A stretch of DNA of 64,000 nt from Miscanthus floridulus (Eukaryota; Streptophyta; Magnoliopsida; Poales; Poaceae), in NCBI RefSeq assembly GCF_019320115.1, contig NC_089591.1:22918502-22982501 (forward strand), written 5' to 3'. The notes under the pieces were generated by a model. It searched no databases, had not been told where the DNA came from, and saw only the letters and a list, made by a program, of their open reading frames with translations. Each line of letters opens with the position of its first letter. The first letter of the stretch is position 1. Below, piece after piece: positions 1 to 10,892 of this stretch. A program made the translations under genes and the position numbers.

Positions 1-829
1 AACCATTATGAGCTTCTACGGGGTGATCGAACGCTCCGATCGTTTTGATCGGACGCTTCGGTCAGTTCAACCCACGCAATAGTTTTCACGTGATGACCGG
101 ACGCTGTTAGGGTCCGGTCAGTACTGACCGAATGCATCCGGTCGCTCTTGGATGCTTACTATAAATGACTAGACGCTGGGTACTCAGGGTCCGGTCACCA
201 CTGACCGGACGCGTCCGGTCACTCTTTCTCAAGTCTGGACTCTTACTGGAGGCGACCGGATGCTGGCCCTCAGCATCTAGTCACATGACCTTCCAGCATC
301 CGGTCACACCAGACTTGTTCTTCATGGTCAAATGAACTGACCGGAACCTACGGCCAGCGTCTAGTCGCACCGGAGCCAGCGTCCGGTCAGTATTTGACCC
401 TCCATTCACTTCCAACTCTCGATCATATGTGAATGAAGTTTGCTCCAAAGGATCTTAGGCATTCGTAGGAGCTACCTAGAGCTAGTTTTAACTAAGTGTG
501 CACCACACCTAACTCACTAGACTCAACTAGGTCAAGCTACCCATTCATACCCCCCTTAATAGTACGGCCAAAGGAAAAAACAAAGTCCTAAACTACTCTA
601 AGTGTCTCTCCAACTTCAATTGACACTTAGAACTAGTTATCCTGAACCTTGTCGTCCATCCTTTGAAAACTAAAACGATTTCCATCGTAGAGGCATGACA
701 ACCTCAATTGCCCAATCGATCTCCATTACCATGACCTAACTTAATTGTCTCTACAAAACACACATTAGTCATAGTAATCTTGTATTGACATTAATCACCG
801 AAATCCACTTAGGGGCCTAGATGCTTTCA
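1..829 (-). repeat. E1 3' LTR (partial, cut by window edge)
   Basis: Aligns almost colinearly with 11642-12471. The inner edge reads TGCTTTCA before the purine tract, i.e. TGAAAGCA at the LTR 5' end on the minus strand. It holds a dense array of TGACCGGACGC / GCGTCCGGTCA words at about 15-410. By eye, roughly 14 differences in the first 140 bp versus about 10 in a 210-bp stretch outside the array, nearly all transitions. Confidence 0.93.
202..221. promoter_or_regulatory. Perfect 20-bp palindrome in the E1 3' LTR
   Basis: TGACCGGACGCGTCCGGTCA equals its own reverse complement. It is the most symmetric member of the CCGGACG array. The same site in the other E1 LTR (11843-11862) has one change, GCG to GTG, at a CpG. 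Palindrome-rich LTR cis regions are known in maize Sireviruses; a role here in transcription or siRNA production is inference. Confidence 0.75.
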
Positions 830-843
830 ATCTCCCCCTTTTT
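830..843 (-). other. E1 polypurine tract (plus-strand primer)
   Basis: Minus strand CCAAAAAGGGGGAGAT lies directly against the 3' LTR start TGAAAG, the expected place for the RNase H-resistant primer of plus-strand DNA synthesis. E3 has the near-identical tract at 62981-62995. Confidence 0.85.
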
Positions 844-1254
844 GGTGATTGATGACAATACCACCTCGAGTATGTTAAAGAGTGAGGTTTTTGAAGGGCT
901 TGGTTCATATAAGCTTTTGTCGATAAGAACAAAAGAGTTAGGCAAGCTTATATGACCCAAGCCAACACAATGTACTCAAAGAATATGAATTAAGCATGAG
1001 TACGAGTAACAAAGGTCATTTGCTTCGAAGGATAAACGCGGAAGCAAAAACAAATGAGCATCACAAATGATATGACATATAGATAATGCAAAGTAGAAAT
1101 CACACATGTCAAATATCACAATCACGTAGATAGCACTATCACATATATATAATAGTATGCATGAAAGTTAACACACGAATGCATAAGTAATAGTGTATCA
1201 CACAAATAAAACTCCAATGTATATAATAAGCTAATACTTTATAACGAGCTCCTC
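844..1254 (-). other. E1 3' untranslated spacer
   Basis: AT-rich DNA between the stop of the extra gene and the purine tract, colinear with 62589-62980 of E3. No gene seen. It includes a weak inverted motif around 895-965 (AAGCTT... and ...AAGCTTATATGA words), also present in E3 near 62870-62920. Confidence 0.6.
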
Positions 1255-1310
1255 CTAAATGTAGCTCCCCCTGAGACTACATACTCGAACACCCTCTCCC
1301 CCTTTGGCGT
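1255..1310 (-). other. Additional purine tracts at the end of the extra gene
   Basis: On the minus strand, GCCAAAGGGGGAGAGGGT (about 1291-1308) and TCAGGGGGAGCTAC (about 1261-1274) occur inside the last codons of the extra gene. E3 has the same run at 62538-62598 with three G-rich tracts. Multiple purine tracts before the 3' LTR are a described Sirevirus feature; use as extra priming sites is inference. Confidence 0.6.
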
Positions 1311-3730
1311 CAAACACCAAAACCTAGGGGTCGGTCGGCGGGGCTGCAGCGGATGAGCCGAGCGCTGAAGAACGTGGGCCAAGCTGGAACTGGGCACCAT
1401 CATCATCTAACCCTGAGCTCTGAACTGACTGACCCTCTGTGGCAGGAAGTGTCGCTAAAGCGGTCTGGGTCTGGTGCTGCCTGTGAAGCTGCTAGTACGT
1501 CTGTCAGTAGGATCTAACAAGGCGATAGACGAGGGGAGCCTCTGAGTAGTCACTACGACTAGAGCTACTGTAGACGGACTAGCGGTATGCATATGAGGCG
1601 GAGTAGGCATGCCGGTCAACTCGCTGAAGGATGCTCCAAGACTCCTAGAGACTGACATCTCAAGCATGAATAGCGAGGAAGACTGCTCTGGTGTGAAGCC
1701 CGTCTAAAATGGAGTGAACTGCGGGGCTACCACGGGTGAGGCTAACCACTGGGACACATGTACAAGAGGTGAAGCAAACTGAGCTGGAGGCTATCCCTGA
1801 CTCTAGAGCCCACTAGGCTGTACTGCTGGAGTCGTTGAAGTGGTAGGAGGACTGTGCAAGCTAGGGCGAAGGCTATGGTAGTGGGACCCCAATGGCTGTC
1901 ACTACATGCTGCATGAATCCCATGAGCTGCTGCTGCATAAGTAACTGCTGGTGCTGAAGGAGCTGCTGCTGCCGCTGGAACTCGTCCTGACGAGCCTGAA
2001 ACTGTGCGAAGTTGGCAGCTGTCTCCTGTGCTTGTCGTGTCTGATCCTGCTGCATCCACTCAAGAATAGCAATGAGAGCGGGGTTTGTTTGTGGAGCAGG
2101 TGGAGCAGAACTGGAGCTACCGGCCTCTGCATCGTGTCTGCATGGCGGCATCTGAGGTATGGGCTGGTAGTCATCGTTAGAGCTGTCACTATACTCGCTC
2201 ACCTCCTGCTATGCCTCTAGCTCCTCCTCCTTAGTGGCTGCAATCCCTCTGATGATCTCATCCTGCTGAGCTGCGGACTCTGGCACATTGGGACGATGGC
2301 TAGGCTGTCTGAGTGCCTAAGGAGTGGTGTGTCTGATCCTCTGTGACAGGTTGTAAGCTAGGAACTCTATGGTGGCACCTGTATACTCATCCATCATGCC
2401 AGGGGGCTTATCAAGCACTACTCCACGGATGAGGAACGTGATCTAGTGAGCATAGGGAAGCTACCTATGACCCTTGAATCCCTTAGCTATAGTATCCTCC
2501 ATCTCTGAAAGCAGGAGATCCCTAGATATCAAATACTGTCTGCTACATGATGGCATTGAGAAGCCAGAGCTGTAAGCGAGTCAGGCCCTCCCTATATCCC
2601 AACCTGGGAAGCAGTGTCCTCCTGATGATGGCCTCTAGCACTCTCGCTGTAGGAGTTAGGTCACTAGGGTTCCTGCTCGACCCCTCACCAAAGGGCTCCT
2701 TGAAGCAATGGCGCACTAAATTTGTAGGGGGCACCAGCCCTCCATGAGGACGCCTGGGAGGTCCCTGCTATCCATAACAAACCTCATGCATCTTGATAGG
2801 CTGCTCCTGTAGCCTCAGTATCTCTTGGGCCCTGCCACTCATCACTCTATAGTCTTTACCTCTGAAAGCAAAGTGAATAAACCTGTGATGTGGATCGATG
2901 AAGAGTGAAGCATAAAACTGACGAACCCAAGATGGTACATATATCCCCGTCCGTCCAATCAAATCTATCAGACCTGGCAAATATGACAAGTATGGCCGAA
3001 TACTCTCTTCAGCTGCTACCACAATAGACTCTATCTAACAGACTCTCTAAGATCTGAACACTGCCCCACTGTTGAGATAAGCATTGTAGAAATCCTCCTG
3101 CAGTGGCATGTAGAAACCCTTAGCTGCTCTCTCATCCCTCCTCGGAGGAAACCAAACCTCAAACTCAACAAAACGTAGCTGCTGAACCTGCCTAGCGGTA
3201 GCGGTCCTCAAGTCGAGGTGTACCACTGGAGGTGGACCCTATGGTCTAGGTGGAGGACGTGATCCCCTCCGCTGTGTCAGCGGCCTCGGTGAGACTGGTA
3301 CACGGGTCCATCTAGAGCGGCGAAGCTGGGGTGCCGGCTCTGTCTCCTCGGCCTCCTGGGTCTGCTGAGGCTCTGCTGGTGGGGGCTGCTACTGTGCTGA
3401 CGGACCCTCCTCAATGGCAACCCATCATCCTACAAACGTGGTAGTCCCAGCTAGACTACCATGACGACGTTCAACCTCCTCAATCGCAGCTCTAACTGCT
3501 GGTGAAACTAGCTGATCTGCAATGACAACTCCGCTGCAGGCACCACCTCTCTTGGCACACTCTACAGCCTCTGCAACAGCTACTGCTCTTGCTGTCTCTG
3601 CATCAGGGTACTTCCGCTTCTTGGATGTCACCTGCTTGGTTGACTTGCCCTTAGATCCGGCTGGCTGGCGAGGTGGGGGCCTCCGATCATCATCACCTAG
3701 GCCACCACCAACGTTCTTGGTGTGAGCCAT
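1255..3730 (-). pseudogene. E1 extra gene after pol (unknown function, broken)
   Basis: A gene of about 825 codons in the same sense as pol, starting with an ATG (MAHTKNVGGG). In order: a basic, low-complexity N terminus with a KKRKYPD nuclear-signal-like stretch; a proline-rich linker; a conserved core at about 3110-2540 containing SYLPGLIDLIGRTGIYVPSW and a following VRQFYASLFIDPHHRF; then a glutamine-rich, coiled-coil-like C terminus (2202-1873) with runs such as QRQQQLLQHQQ. One frame carries 3730-2543, interrupted by TAG codons; the C terminus lies in another frame. The core resembles, from memory, the plant domain named putative plant transposon protein; that is a weak inference. No membrane segment is obvious, so it does not look like a classical envelope gene. 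Confidence 0.7.
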
Positions 3731-3842
3731 CTAAACTGACAAGATGGTGAACTGCCACTAATGAAGATTAACTATCAAACTGCCGCTTTCGAGGCTTGGC
3801 CTCGATCCTTACTCATGAGCTTGGCTCTGAGTTGACTGCCAA

Positions 3843-3983
3843 CTGCTAGAAGAACCACAACAGAACTGACTCGCTGCATGATAGAATAGATGGATATACA
3901 AATAAATACCATATGTCTAATAGATACGAAACCCTAATAGAGAAAGCAATGTAGATACGAACTTGAATCGAATGGCTTTCTAC
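3843..3983 (-). other. Candidate intron in the 5' UTR of the E1 extra gene
   Basis: The minus strand reads CGTCAG|GTAGAAAG ... TTCTTCTAGCAG|TTGGC, a good donor and acceptor 141 bp apart and about 110 bp before the ATG at 3730. E3 has the same arrangement at 59812-59951 (140 bp) with diverged interior but kept splice sites. The interior is T-rich, as in plant introns. Confidence 0.6.
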
Positions 3984-4164
3984 CTGACGATCAGCGATCC
4001 GAGAAAAGAAAAGGCGACACGTGGGGGAATCCTTAGAACTGGTAGGGGCTAGGGTTACACGGAGCAATGATGAACTGGTGGCCCTAGTATTTGTGAGATC
4101 AGTGCATTGGATTGCAAATTGATCTACGCAATTTGAAATTGAAACAAGGGGCTAGCCTTACCAA

Positions 4165-4520
4165 GAGGAGATGGGGCTAGGGCACACGGCACTTCACGGT
4201 GAAGAGAGGGCCGGTCGCACGGTGGCGCGCGGGGAGGCACGGCAGCGCTGTGAGTTGTGCTGGCGCGGTGGCGCTGCGGGAAGGCTTGGGCGCAGTGGCA
4301 CGACGAGGCTAGAGCATGGCGGCATGGGCGCAAGGTGGCCGGCGCAGGGTTGCGGTGGCGCGTGGCTGACGAGGGGGCCAGGCGAGCACGGGCAAGGGAG
4401 GTGCGGGCTAGGCTGCGGCGGCACGACTTGGCAGCGGCTCGGGCTAGGGCATGGCGGGAGTTGGTGGCGGCGCAGGCTAGGTCTCAGAGAGTAGGTCACG
4501 GTGGGATACGAAAAGGGATG
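4165..4520 (-). other. GC-rich leader upstream of the E1 extra gene
   Basis: About 75% GC by eye, made of degenerate GCGCCACC / CCCTAGC words on the minus strand. It can be read as a Pro/Ala/Arg-rich frame but no conserved protein is seen. E3 has a similar but diverged GC-rich block at 59390-59740. This is typical of a grass 5' UTR or first exon; I do not call it a gene. Confidence 0.5.
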
Positions 4521-4594
4521 CGGTGGTACGGTTAAGTAGTCCCCCAAACACGATAGAAAAGGAAATGGAGAAAGGAGTCTAGAATATGCGCAAG

Positions 4595-4870
4595 ATCCAC
4601 TGACCGGACGATCCGGTGGTAGCGACCAGACGCTACCACCCAGCGTCCGGTCGATTCCAGAGAGGTCCAAATCCTCTGGAATCGGGACCGGACGCGTCCG
4701 GTGGTCCATGACCAAACGCAGGCAGGGTCCGGTTAGTACAACTTGGTCTTCCTTCGATCGACCGGACGCTAAACCCTTCCTGACCGGACACACAGACGTA
4801 GCGTCTGGTCACTCCGTCACCAGCAGTTCACCTCCTATGAACTGACTAGACGCTGGACAGCAGCATCCGG
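4595..4870. promoter_or_regulatory. Internal CCGGACG array before the E1 extra gene
   Basis: At least eight copies of GACCGGACGC / GCGTCCGGTC-type words, including GACCGGACGCGTCCGGT at about 4685-4701. The same word family fills the LTRs of this element family, yet this block lies between pol and the extra gene, far from either LTR. E3 has the equivalent at about 58985-59290. Likely a promoter or silencing target of the extra gene (inference). Confidence 0.55.
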
Positions 4871-5274
4871 TGCAGCGTCCGGTGCACCTTTTCCAGCAAA
4901 TCTTCAAACTTCCTTCTCGCTGCCTGTTCCCAATCAAGTCCCAACTTGAATAAGATCCAAATAAACACCAATTGGGACTGATGTGAGTGACCTCTCTCAA
5001 ACCCTCATATTTTTCAAAATATTTTGCCTTAGGCTATAATTCTTTTTAAGAAAATAGGCAACAAAAAGGGCAAATGGAACAAAACTGACAAAACAACATT
5101 CATGCATATGCAATACTTGTAAGTAAATCTAGTTGCTTGTCAAGTTTGATCCAAGGTTAAGCTTCTTCACACACTTTTCGGCGGTTATCTTAACCATGTT
5201 AGACAAGCCCTATATGCATTGCCACAAATTTAAACATGTTGTATATTACAATGAATGCAAGGGACAACACAAGC
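4871..5274 (-). other. E1 spacer downstream of pol
   Basis: Colinear with 58600-58985 of E3. AT-rich, with conserved words such as GGCTTGTCTAACATGGTTAAGATAACCG on the minus strand in shorter matching pieces. No open frame of note and no RNA gene seen. Confidence 0.5.
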
Positions 5275-8200
5275 TCAATTTTTAGTGAAGTTACTAAAAT
5301 CGAGTACATTGAGCTCATTCCACAATCTACAAAATGTAGTCTCATCTAGCGGTTTAGTGAAGATATCTGCTAATTGATCTTCGAATCTTACACCTTCTAG
5401 TGATATATCATTTTTAGCCACATGATCTCTTAGAAAGTGATGGCGGATATCTATATGCTTGGTGCGAGGGTGTTGAACCGGATTATTTGCAAGTTTTACC
5501 GCACTTTCATTGTCGCACAAAAGAGGTACTTTCTCTAGAACTACTCCATAGTCTAGCAAAGTTTGTTTCATGTATAATATTTGTGCACAACAAGCACCTG
5601 CGGCAATGTATTCCGCTTCGGCGGTGGACGAAGCCACACTATTTTGTTTCTTGGAGGACCAAGACACAAGTGATCTACCAAGCAGATGGCACCCTCCGGA
5701 TGTGCTCTTTCTATCAACTTTGCATCCGGCGTAATCCGAATCGGAATAGCCAATTAATTCAAATAAAGCTCCTTTGGGATACCAAAGACCAATGCTTGGT
5801 GTGTGCTTAAGATACCTAAGGATTCTTTTTATGGCAATTAAATGTGTTTCCTTAGGACTAGCTTGAAATCTAGCACACATACACACACTAAACATGATGT
5901 CGGGCCTAGATGCGGTTAAATATAACAAGCTACTAATCATAGAACTGGTAGAGAGTTTGATCAACTAGGGTTACCTCTCTCATCTAGGTCAAGATGTCCA
6001 TTTGTAGGCATTGGTGTCTTGATTGGCTTACATTCATCCATCTTGAATCTCTTGAGAAGATCTTTTGTGTATTTCTCTTGAGAGATGAAGATGCCTTCTT
6101 TCATTTGCTTGACTTGAAAACCAAGAAAGAATGTAAGCTCACCAATCATTGACATCTCAAACTCCTTCGACATCAATTCACCAAATTCTTTGCATGAGTC
6201 TTCATTTGATGATCCAAAGATGATATCATCAACATATACTTGACAAATGAAGATATGCCCATCAAGCTTCTTAGTGAATAGTGTGGTGTCGACCTTCCCA
6301 ATGGTAAAGCCCTTCTCAATGAGGAAGTCCCGAAGGCGCTCATACCAAGCTCTTGGGGCTTGCTTAAGCCCATATAGTGCCTTGGACAACCTATAAACAT
6401 GATTAGGATATCTAGGGTCTTCAAACCTAGGAGGTTGATCAACATAGACTAGTTCATTTATAAAGCCATTTAAAAATGCACTTTTTACATCCATTTGATA
6501 TAGTTTCATTTCATGATGTGATGCATATGCAAGAAGGATACGGATGGCTTCTAATCTTGCAACCGGTGCAAAGGTCTCTCCAAAATCCAAACCTTCAACT
6601 TGAGAGAACCCCTTTGCAACTAGTCTTGCCTTGTTCCTCACAACAACACCTTGATCATCTTGCTTGTTGCGGAACACCCACTTCGTTCCAATGACTCTTG
6701 CACCTTTTGGTCGCTCTTCAAGAGTCCAAACTTCATTGCGAGTGAAGTTGTTCAACTCTTCATGCATGGCATTGATCCAATCCGGATCTTTAAGAGCTTC
6801 TTCTACCTTGGTAGGCTCATAGCAAGAGACAAAAGAGTGATGAGCAATAAATGAAGTAAGTTTTTGAGATCGAGTCATCACACCCTTTGATGGACTCCCT
6901 ATGATGAGATCTTGTGGATGATCTTGTAGGAGAGGTGTGTTTCTTCTATTGACCACTTGGGGAGGAGGTTGTGGAGCATCAACATCTTGTGCTTGTACCA
7001 CCATTTGCTCATGAGAGATATGAGTATCTTTATTTTCCACTCTCCCATCTTTTTCACCATCTTGTGGTACATTTGATGAAGAAGGTTGGTTAATGACTTG
7101 AACATCATCTTCATCATCTTTTGGCTTGATGTCTCCCACCGGAATGTTCTTCATGGCCTCCCTCAATGGTTCATCACCTACATCATCAAGATTCTCATGT
7201 GCTCCTTGGGAGCCATTAGATTCATCAAATTCCACATCATATGTTTCTTCAACCAAGCCGGTGGCATAATTAAATACTCTATATGCTTTGGACTTCAATG
7301 AGTAACCAACAAGAAAACCTATATCACAATATCTTTGAAACTTCCCTAGGTGTTGCCGCTTCTTGTAGATGTAGCACTTGCAACCAAACACCCTAAAGGA
7401 GACGTCCGGCTTCTTCCCATTGAGCAACTCATACGGTGTCTTGATAAGGAACTTTTGAAGAAATAGGCGGTTGGATGCATAACATGCGGTGTTGATTGCT
7501 TCCGCCCATAGAGCTTTGGGGGTGTTGTACTCATCTAGCATTGTCCTTGCAAGAGTGATCAAAGTCCGGTTCTTCCTCTCAACTACACCATTTTGTTGAG
7601 GAGTATAGGTTGCGGAGACCTCATGTTTGATTCCAACTTCATCACAATAAGCTTCTATGTTTGTGTTGTCAAACTCTTTGCCATTGTCACTTCTTATCTT
7701 CTTGAGCTTCACTTCAAATTCATTTTGAGCTCTCTTGGCAAATTTCTTGAAACAAGATGCAACTTCGGATTTGTCATGAAGGAAGAACACCCATGTATAC
7801 CTTGAATAATCATCCACAATCACAAGACAATAGAGATTTCCTCCCAAACTCTTATATGTTGTTGGTCCAAATAAATCCATGTGTAGGAGTTCAAGCACTC
7901 TTGTGGTTGACATGAAAGCTTTGGTTGGATGAGTGTTTGCAACTTGCTTACCGGCTTGACATGCACTACAAAGCTTGTCCTTCTCAAACTTCACATCCTT
8001 CAACCCTCTCACCAAATCATTCTTCATAAGCTTCTTGAGTGAGCTCATCCCAACATGAGCAAGTCTTCTATGCCATAGCCACCCAAGTGTTGTTTTGGTG
8101 AATAGGCAAGTCTTCAAGTTTGCATCTTCAGAGGTGAAGTCAACTAGATATAAGTTGTTGTATCTAAATCCATTGAATATCACTTGTTTGTCATCTACTT

Positions 8201-8501
8201 TGGATACAACAACCTCCTTCTCGGTGAATAAGCATTGGAAGCTAAGATCACACAATTGCCCAACGGATAGCAAGTTGAAACTCAATGAGGCAACATAGAG
8301 CACATTGGAGATGGAATGATCATTAGATATTGCCACTTTACCCAATCCTTTAACCTTGCCCTTTGAATTATCTCCAAATGTTATTTTTTCTTGTCCATCC
8401 ACCTCTTCATCTAGTGAGGTGAACATACGAGGATCACCGGTCATATGTTGAGTGCAACCACTATCAATAACCCAATGACTTCCACCGGTCTTGTAGTTCA
8501 C
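5275..8501 (-). pseudogene. pol: E1 pol polyprotein (PR-IN-RT-RNase H), one frameshift
   Basis: Makes the enzymes for copia-type retrotransposition. The first 846 codons show: protease DSG at residues 13-15; the integrase zinc finger with H144, H149, C178 and C181; integrase catalytic D209, D272 and E308 (ERKN); RT with D671 (YQMDVKSAF) and YVDD at 756-759. A frameshift near 5962 follows LDLDE; the next frame (5275-5964) holds the RNase H with GYSDSDYAG, STAEAEY and LCDNESAVKLA, ending ...LDFSNFTKN. Order PR-IN-RT-RH is copia. All catalytic residues are kept, so only the frameshift and the gag lesions appear to disable it. The first codon used here is GTG straight after a TAG (see the gag-pol junction finding). 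Confidence 0.92.
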
Positions 8502-8516
8502 CTACACACAAGAGAT

Positions 8517-10839
8517 TCAAGCTTTAGGGATCCAAACTTGTTGAGGGCCCTTCACCTTCTCAACAAGTGACTTAGCCACCCAAATCTTCTTAGGCCTACT
8601 CTTGTTGGGGGGTCCTAAGAACATGACTTTCATCTTTCCACTAGAATCTTTTCTAAGCATGTAGTGAGCATTGAAAGCAAAGGGTCTAGCATGCTTGGGC
8701 AAGGGTTGTGGTGGTGGAGTTTGACACTCATGAGCAAAGTGGCCTTCTTGTCCACACTCAAAACATCTCTTTGGCTTTAGCTTTGGCTTTGATTGTTGGT
8801 GTTGAGCTTGAGCCTTCTTCTTCTCTACACTTGCCATATATCCAATGCCACTTCTATCCATCTTCATGACGGTATTCATGAGTAGCTCACTTTGGAGATG
8901 CTTGCCTCTAGCAAACTTGCTTAATCCCACCTTGAGATGCTCTTTCTCCATCTTGAGCTTCTTGTTCTCTTCCTTGAGAATATCATTGTTCTTCTCTTCC
9001 TTGAGTTTCTTGTTTTCTTCTTTGAGCTTCTCATTCTCAAGGATCAACTCTTTGTCATGATCAAGAGTTTCTAGCACAATGGTGTTGTGACTTTTCATCT
9101 CTTTAAGATCTTTCATGAGCTTCTCATGGTCACTCTTGAGCTTGACAAACTCATCATAGTCATTGCACTCAACCACTTGCTTGCCTTTGCTACTAGATCC
9201 ATGCTCAATGCTCTCATCAATTAAATCATCACATGAGGTAGCTATATCAATCTTAACAACATGGTTAGTAGCAACATGTGGCTCATTTGGTAAGAATTCT
9301 TGTGCAATAACAAGGGTATCATAATTGATCTTTAGAGTTGTATATTCATCTTTTAGCTTGTTGTGACTAATGATGAGCTCATTGTGCACCCACTCAAGTT
9401 TATCATGTTTATCTTTAAGCTCTTTCTTAGAAGATTTGAGCTCCTTGAGTTTGGATGATATAGAGTCATTTGTTTCTTTAAGCTCATCATTAGCCTTTTC
9501 CAATGTATCACACTTAGCTAAGAGTGAATCATTTTTGGCATCAAGTTTTTCATTTGTAGCTCTACTCTTTCTAATGATCTTAGTGTATTTTCTTAATATT
9601 TTGACAAGATCATCATATGTGGGTGAATCATCATCGCTATCACTATCATCATCACTAGCTTGCTCATCATCACTACTATCATCACTCTTAGTTACCTTAC
9701 GTTCACCCTTGGCCATAAGGCATAGGTGTGTAGAGGATGATGGCGATGGTGGCGGTGAGGATGCAAGATCAATAGCAATGGCGGCCACCTTCTCATTGTC
9801 ACTCTCATCATCGGATGATCCACTTGATGAATCAATGTCTGTGAGCCAATCACCGACAATATAGGCCTTGCCACTCTTCTTCTTCTTGTAGAAGTCTCTC
9901 TTTTTGCCATCTCTCTTCTTGTATGGCTTGTTCTTTTTCTTTTCATCTTCATCACTTGAATCATCTTTCTTGCCCTTGTTCTTGAACTTGTCTTTCTTGG
10001 GCTTTGTGCATTGATGAGCTAGTGAAGAACTTCTTCTTCTTGCCATCAAACTTGATGCCACTCTTGTTTAGCTTCTTTAGCATCTTAGCGGTCTTCTTCA
10101 CCATGAGAGCAAGACTTTCTTCATCATCTTCATCACTTGAGCTCTCATACTCAAGTCTTGCCTTGCCCTTATCTTGGCTAGCTTTGAATGCTAAGTCCTT
10201 CTCTTTCTTCTTTGTAGAGGATGAGCCATCTTGTGGCGTGATGTGCATGTACATCTCATGAGCATTGATCTTTCCCAAGATTTGTGTCGGTGTAGCGGCG
10301 GAAAGATCACCTTGATGTAGCATGGTCACAATGTGCCCATATTTGTTAATGGGGAGGACACTCAAGATCTTTCTCACAACGTTGGATGGTGACATTTGAG
10401 TAAGTCCAAGCCCATTGACTTCCTCTACAAGAACATTTAAACGAGAATACATTTCATTAGCACTTTCTTTGGGAAGCATCTCAAAAGAATTTAGCTTTTT
10501 AATCACAAGATGATAGCGTTCCTCACGCTCACTCTTGGTTCCCTCATGGAGCGCACAAACGTCCGACCATAGTGTATGGGCGTCTTTGTGGTTCCTTACA
10601 TGATTGAACACATCTTTACAAAGGCCTCTAAAGATGGTGTTGCGAGCCTTTGCATTTCATTTTTCATAGTTTACTTCATCGCCTTGGAGTTGTGTGGCAT
10701 TCTTAGGTGTTGGGAACCCTTGAGAGGCAGCTCTAAGAATTCCAACATCTAGAGCTTCTAGGTAAGCCTCCATGCAAATTTTCCAATATGGAAAATCATC
10801 CCCCTCGAAGATAGGAGGAGGTCCATCCCCGTGAGACGT
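8517..10839 (-). pseudogene. gag: E1 gag (start lost, stop and frameshift)
   Basis: Structural capsid/nucleocapsid gene. The family start is ATGTC (see E2, 16229); here the first codon is ACG at 10839-10837. The N-terminal capsid part (FEGDDFPYWKICMEAYLEAL) is readable, then a TGG-to-TGA change at Trp-Asn-Ala, then an open stretch 10611-9961 with SFEMLPKESANEMYSRLNVL. A deletion near 10040 removes the first CCHC knuckle and shifts frame. The rest (10061-8517) has acidic repeats, a Lys/Glu-rich coiled coil of about 200 residues and a second knuckle, CFECGQEGHFAHEC, ending in IPKA-stop. The long coiled-coil gag is typical of Sireviruses. Confidence 0.88.
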
Positions 10840-10877
10840 CTTGCTCTAAGCGGTTAAGCTTAAAAACGTGAGCACAA

Positions 10878-10892
10878 GGCTCTGATACTAAT
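10878..10892 (-). other. E1 primer binding site (initiator Met tRNA)
   Basis: Minus strand TTAGTATCAGAGCC begins two bases inside the 5' LTR edge and differs from the canonical plant copia PBS TGGTATCAGAGCC at one base. Confidence 0.88.

Noticed and set aside
1255..3730. Naming the extra gene env
   Set aside because: No signal peptide or membrane segment is evident in readable parts. Position alone is not enough.
4194..4793. 199-codon minus-strand frame in the GC-rich block
   Set aside because: Proline/arginine-rich, driven by GC-rich low complexity, not conserved in the E3 counterpart and overlapping the CCGGACG array. Treated as leader and promoter DNA.
4595..4870. CCGGACG words as a CRISPR array or satellite
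   Set aside because: Spacing is irregular, the words occur in both orientations, and they sit in LTR and promoter positions of a eukaryotic element.
5275..8501. Calling E1 an active element
   Set aside because: Pol is nearly intact, but a frameshift near 5962, the lost gag start, a gag nonsense codon and the zinc-knuckle deletion make it inactive on its own.
9370..9864. 164-codon plus-strand Ser/Leu-rich frame
   Set aside because: Antisense shadow of the Lys/Glu/Asp-rich coiled coil of E1 gag.
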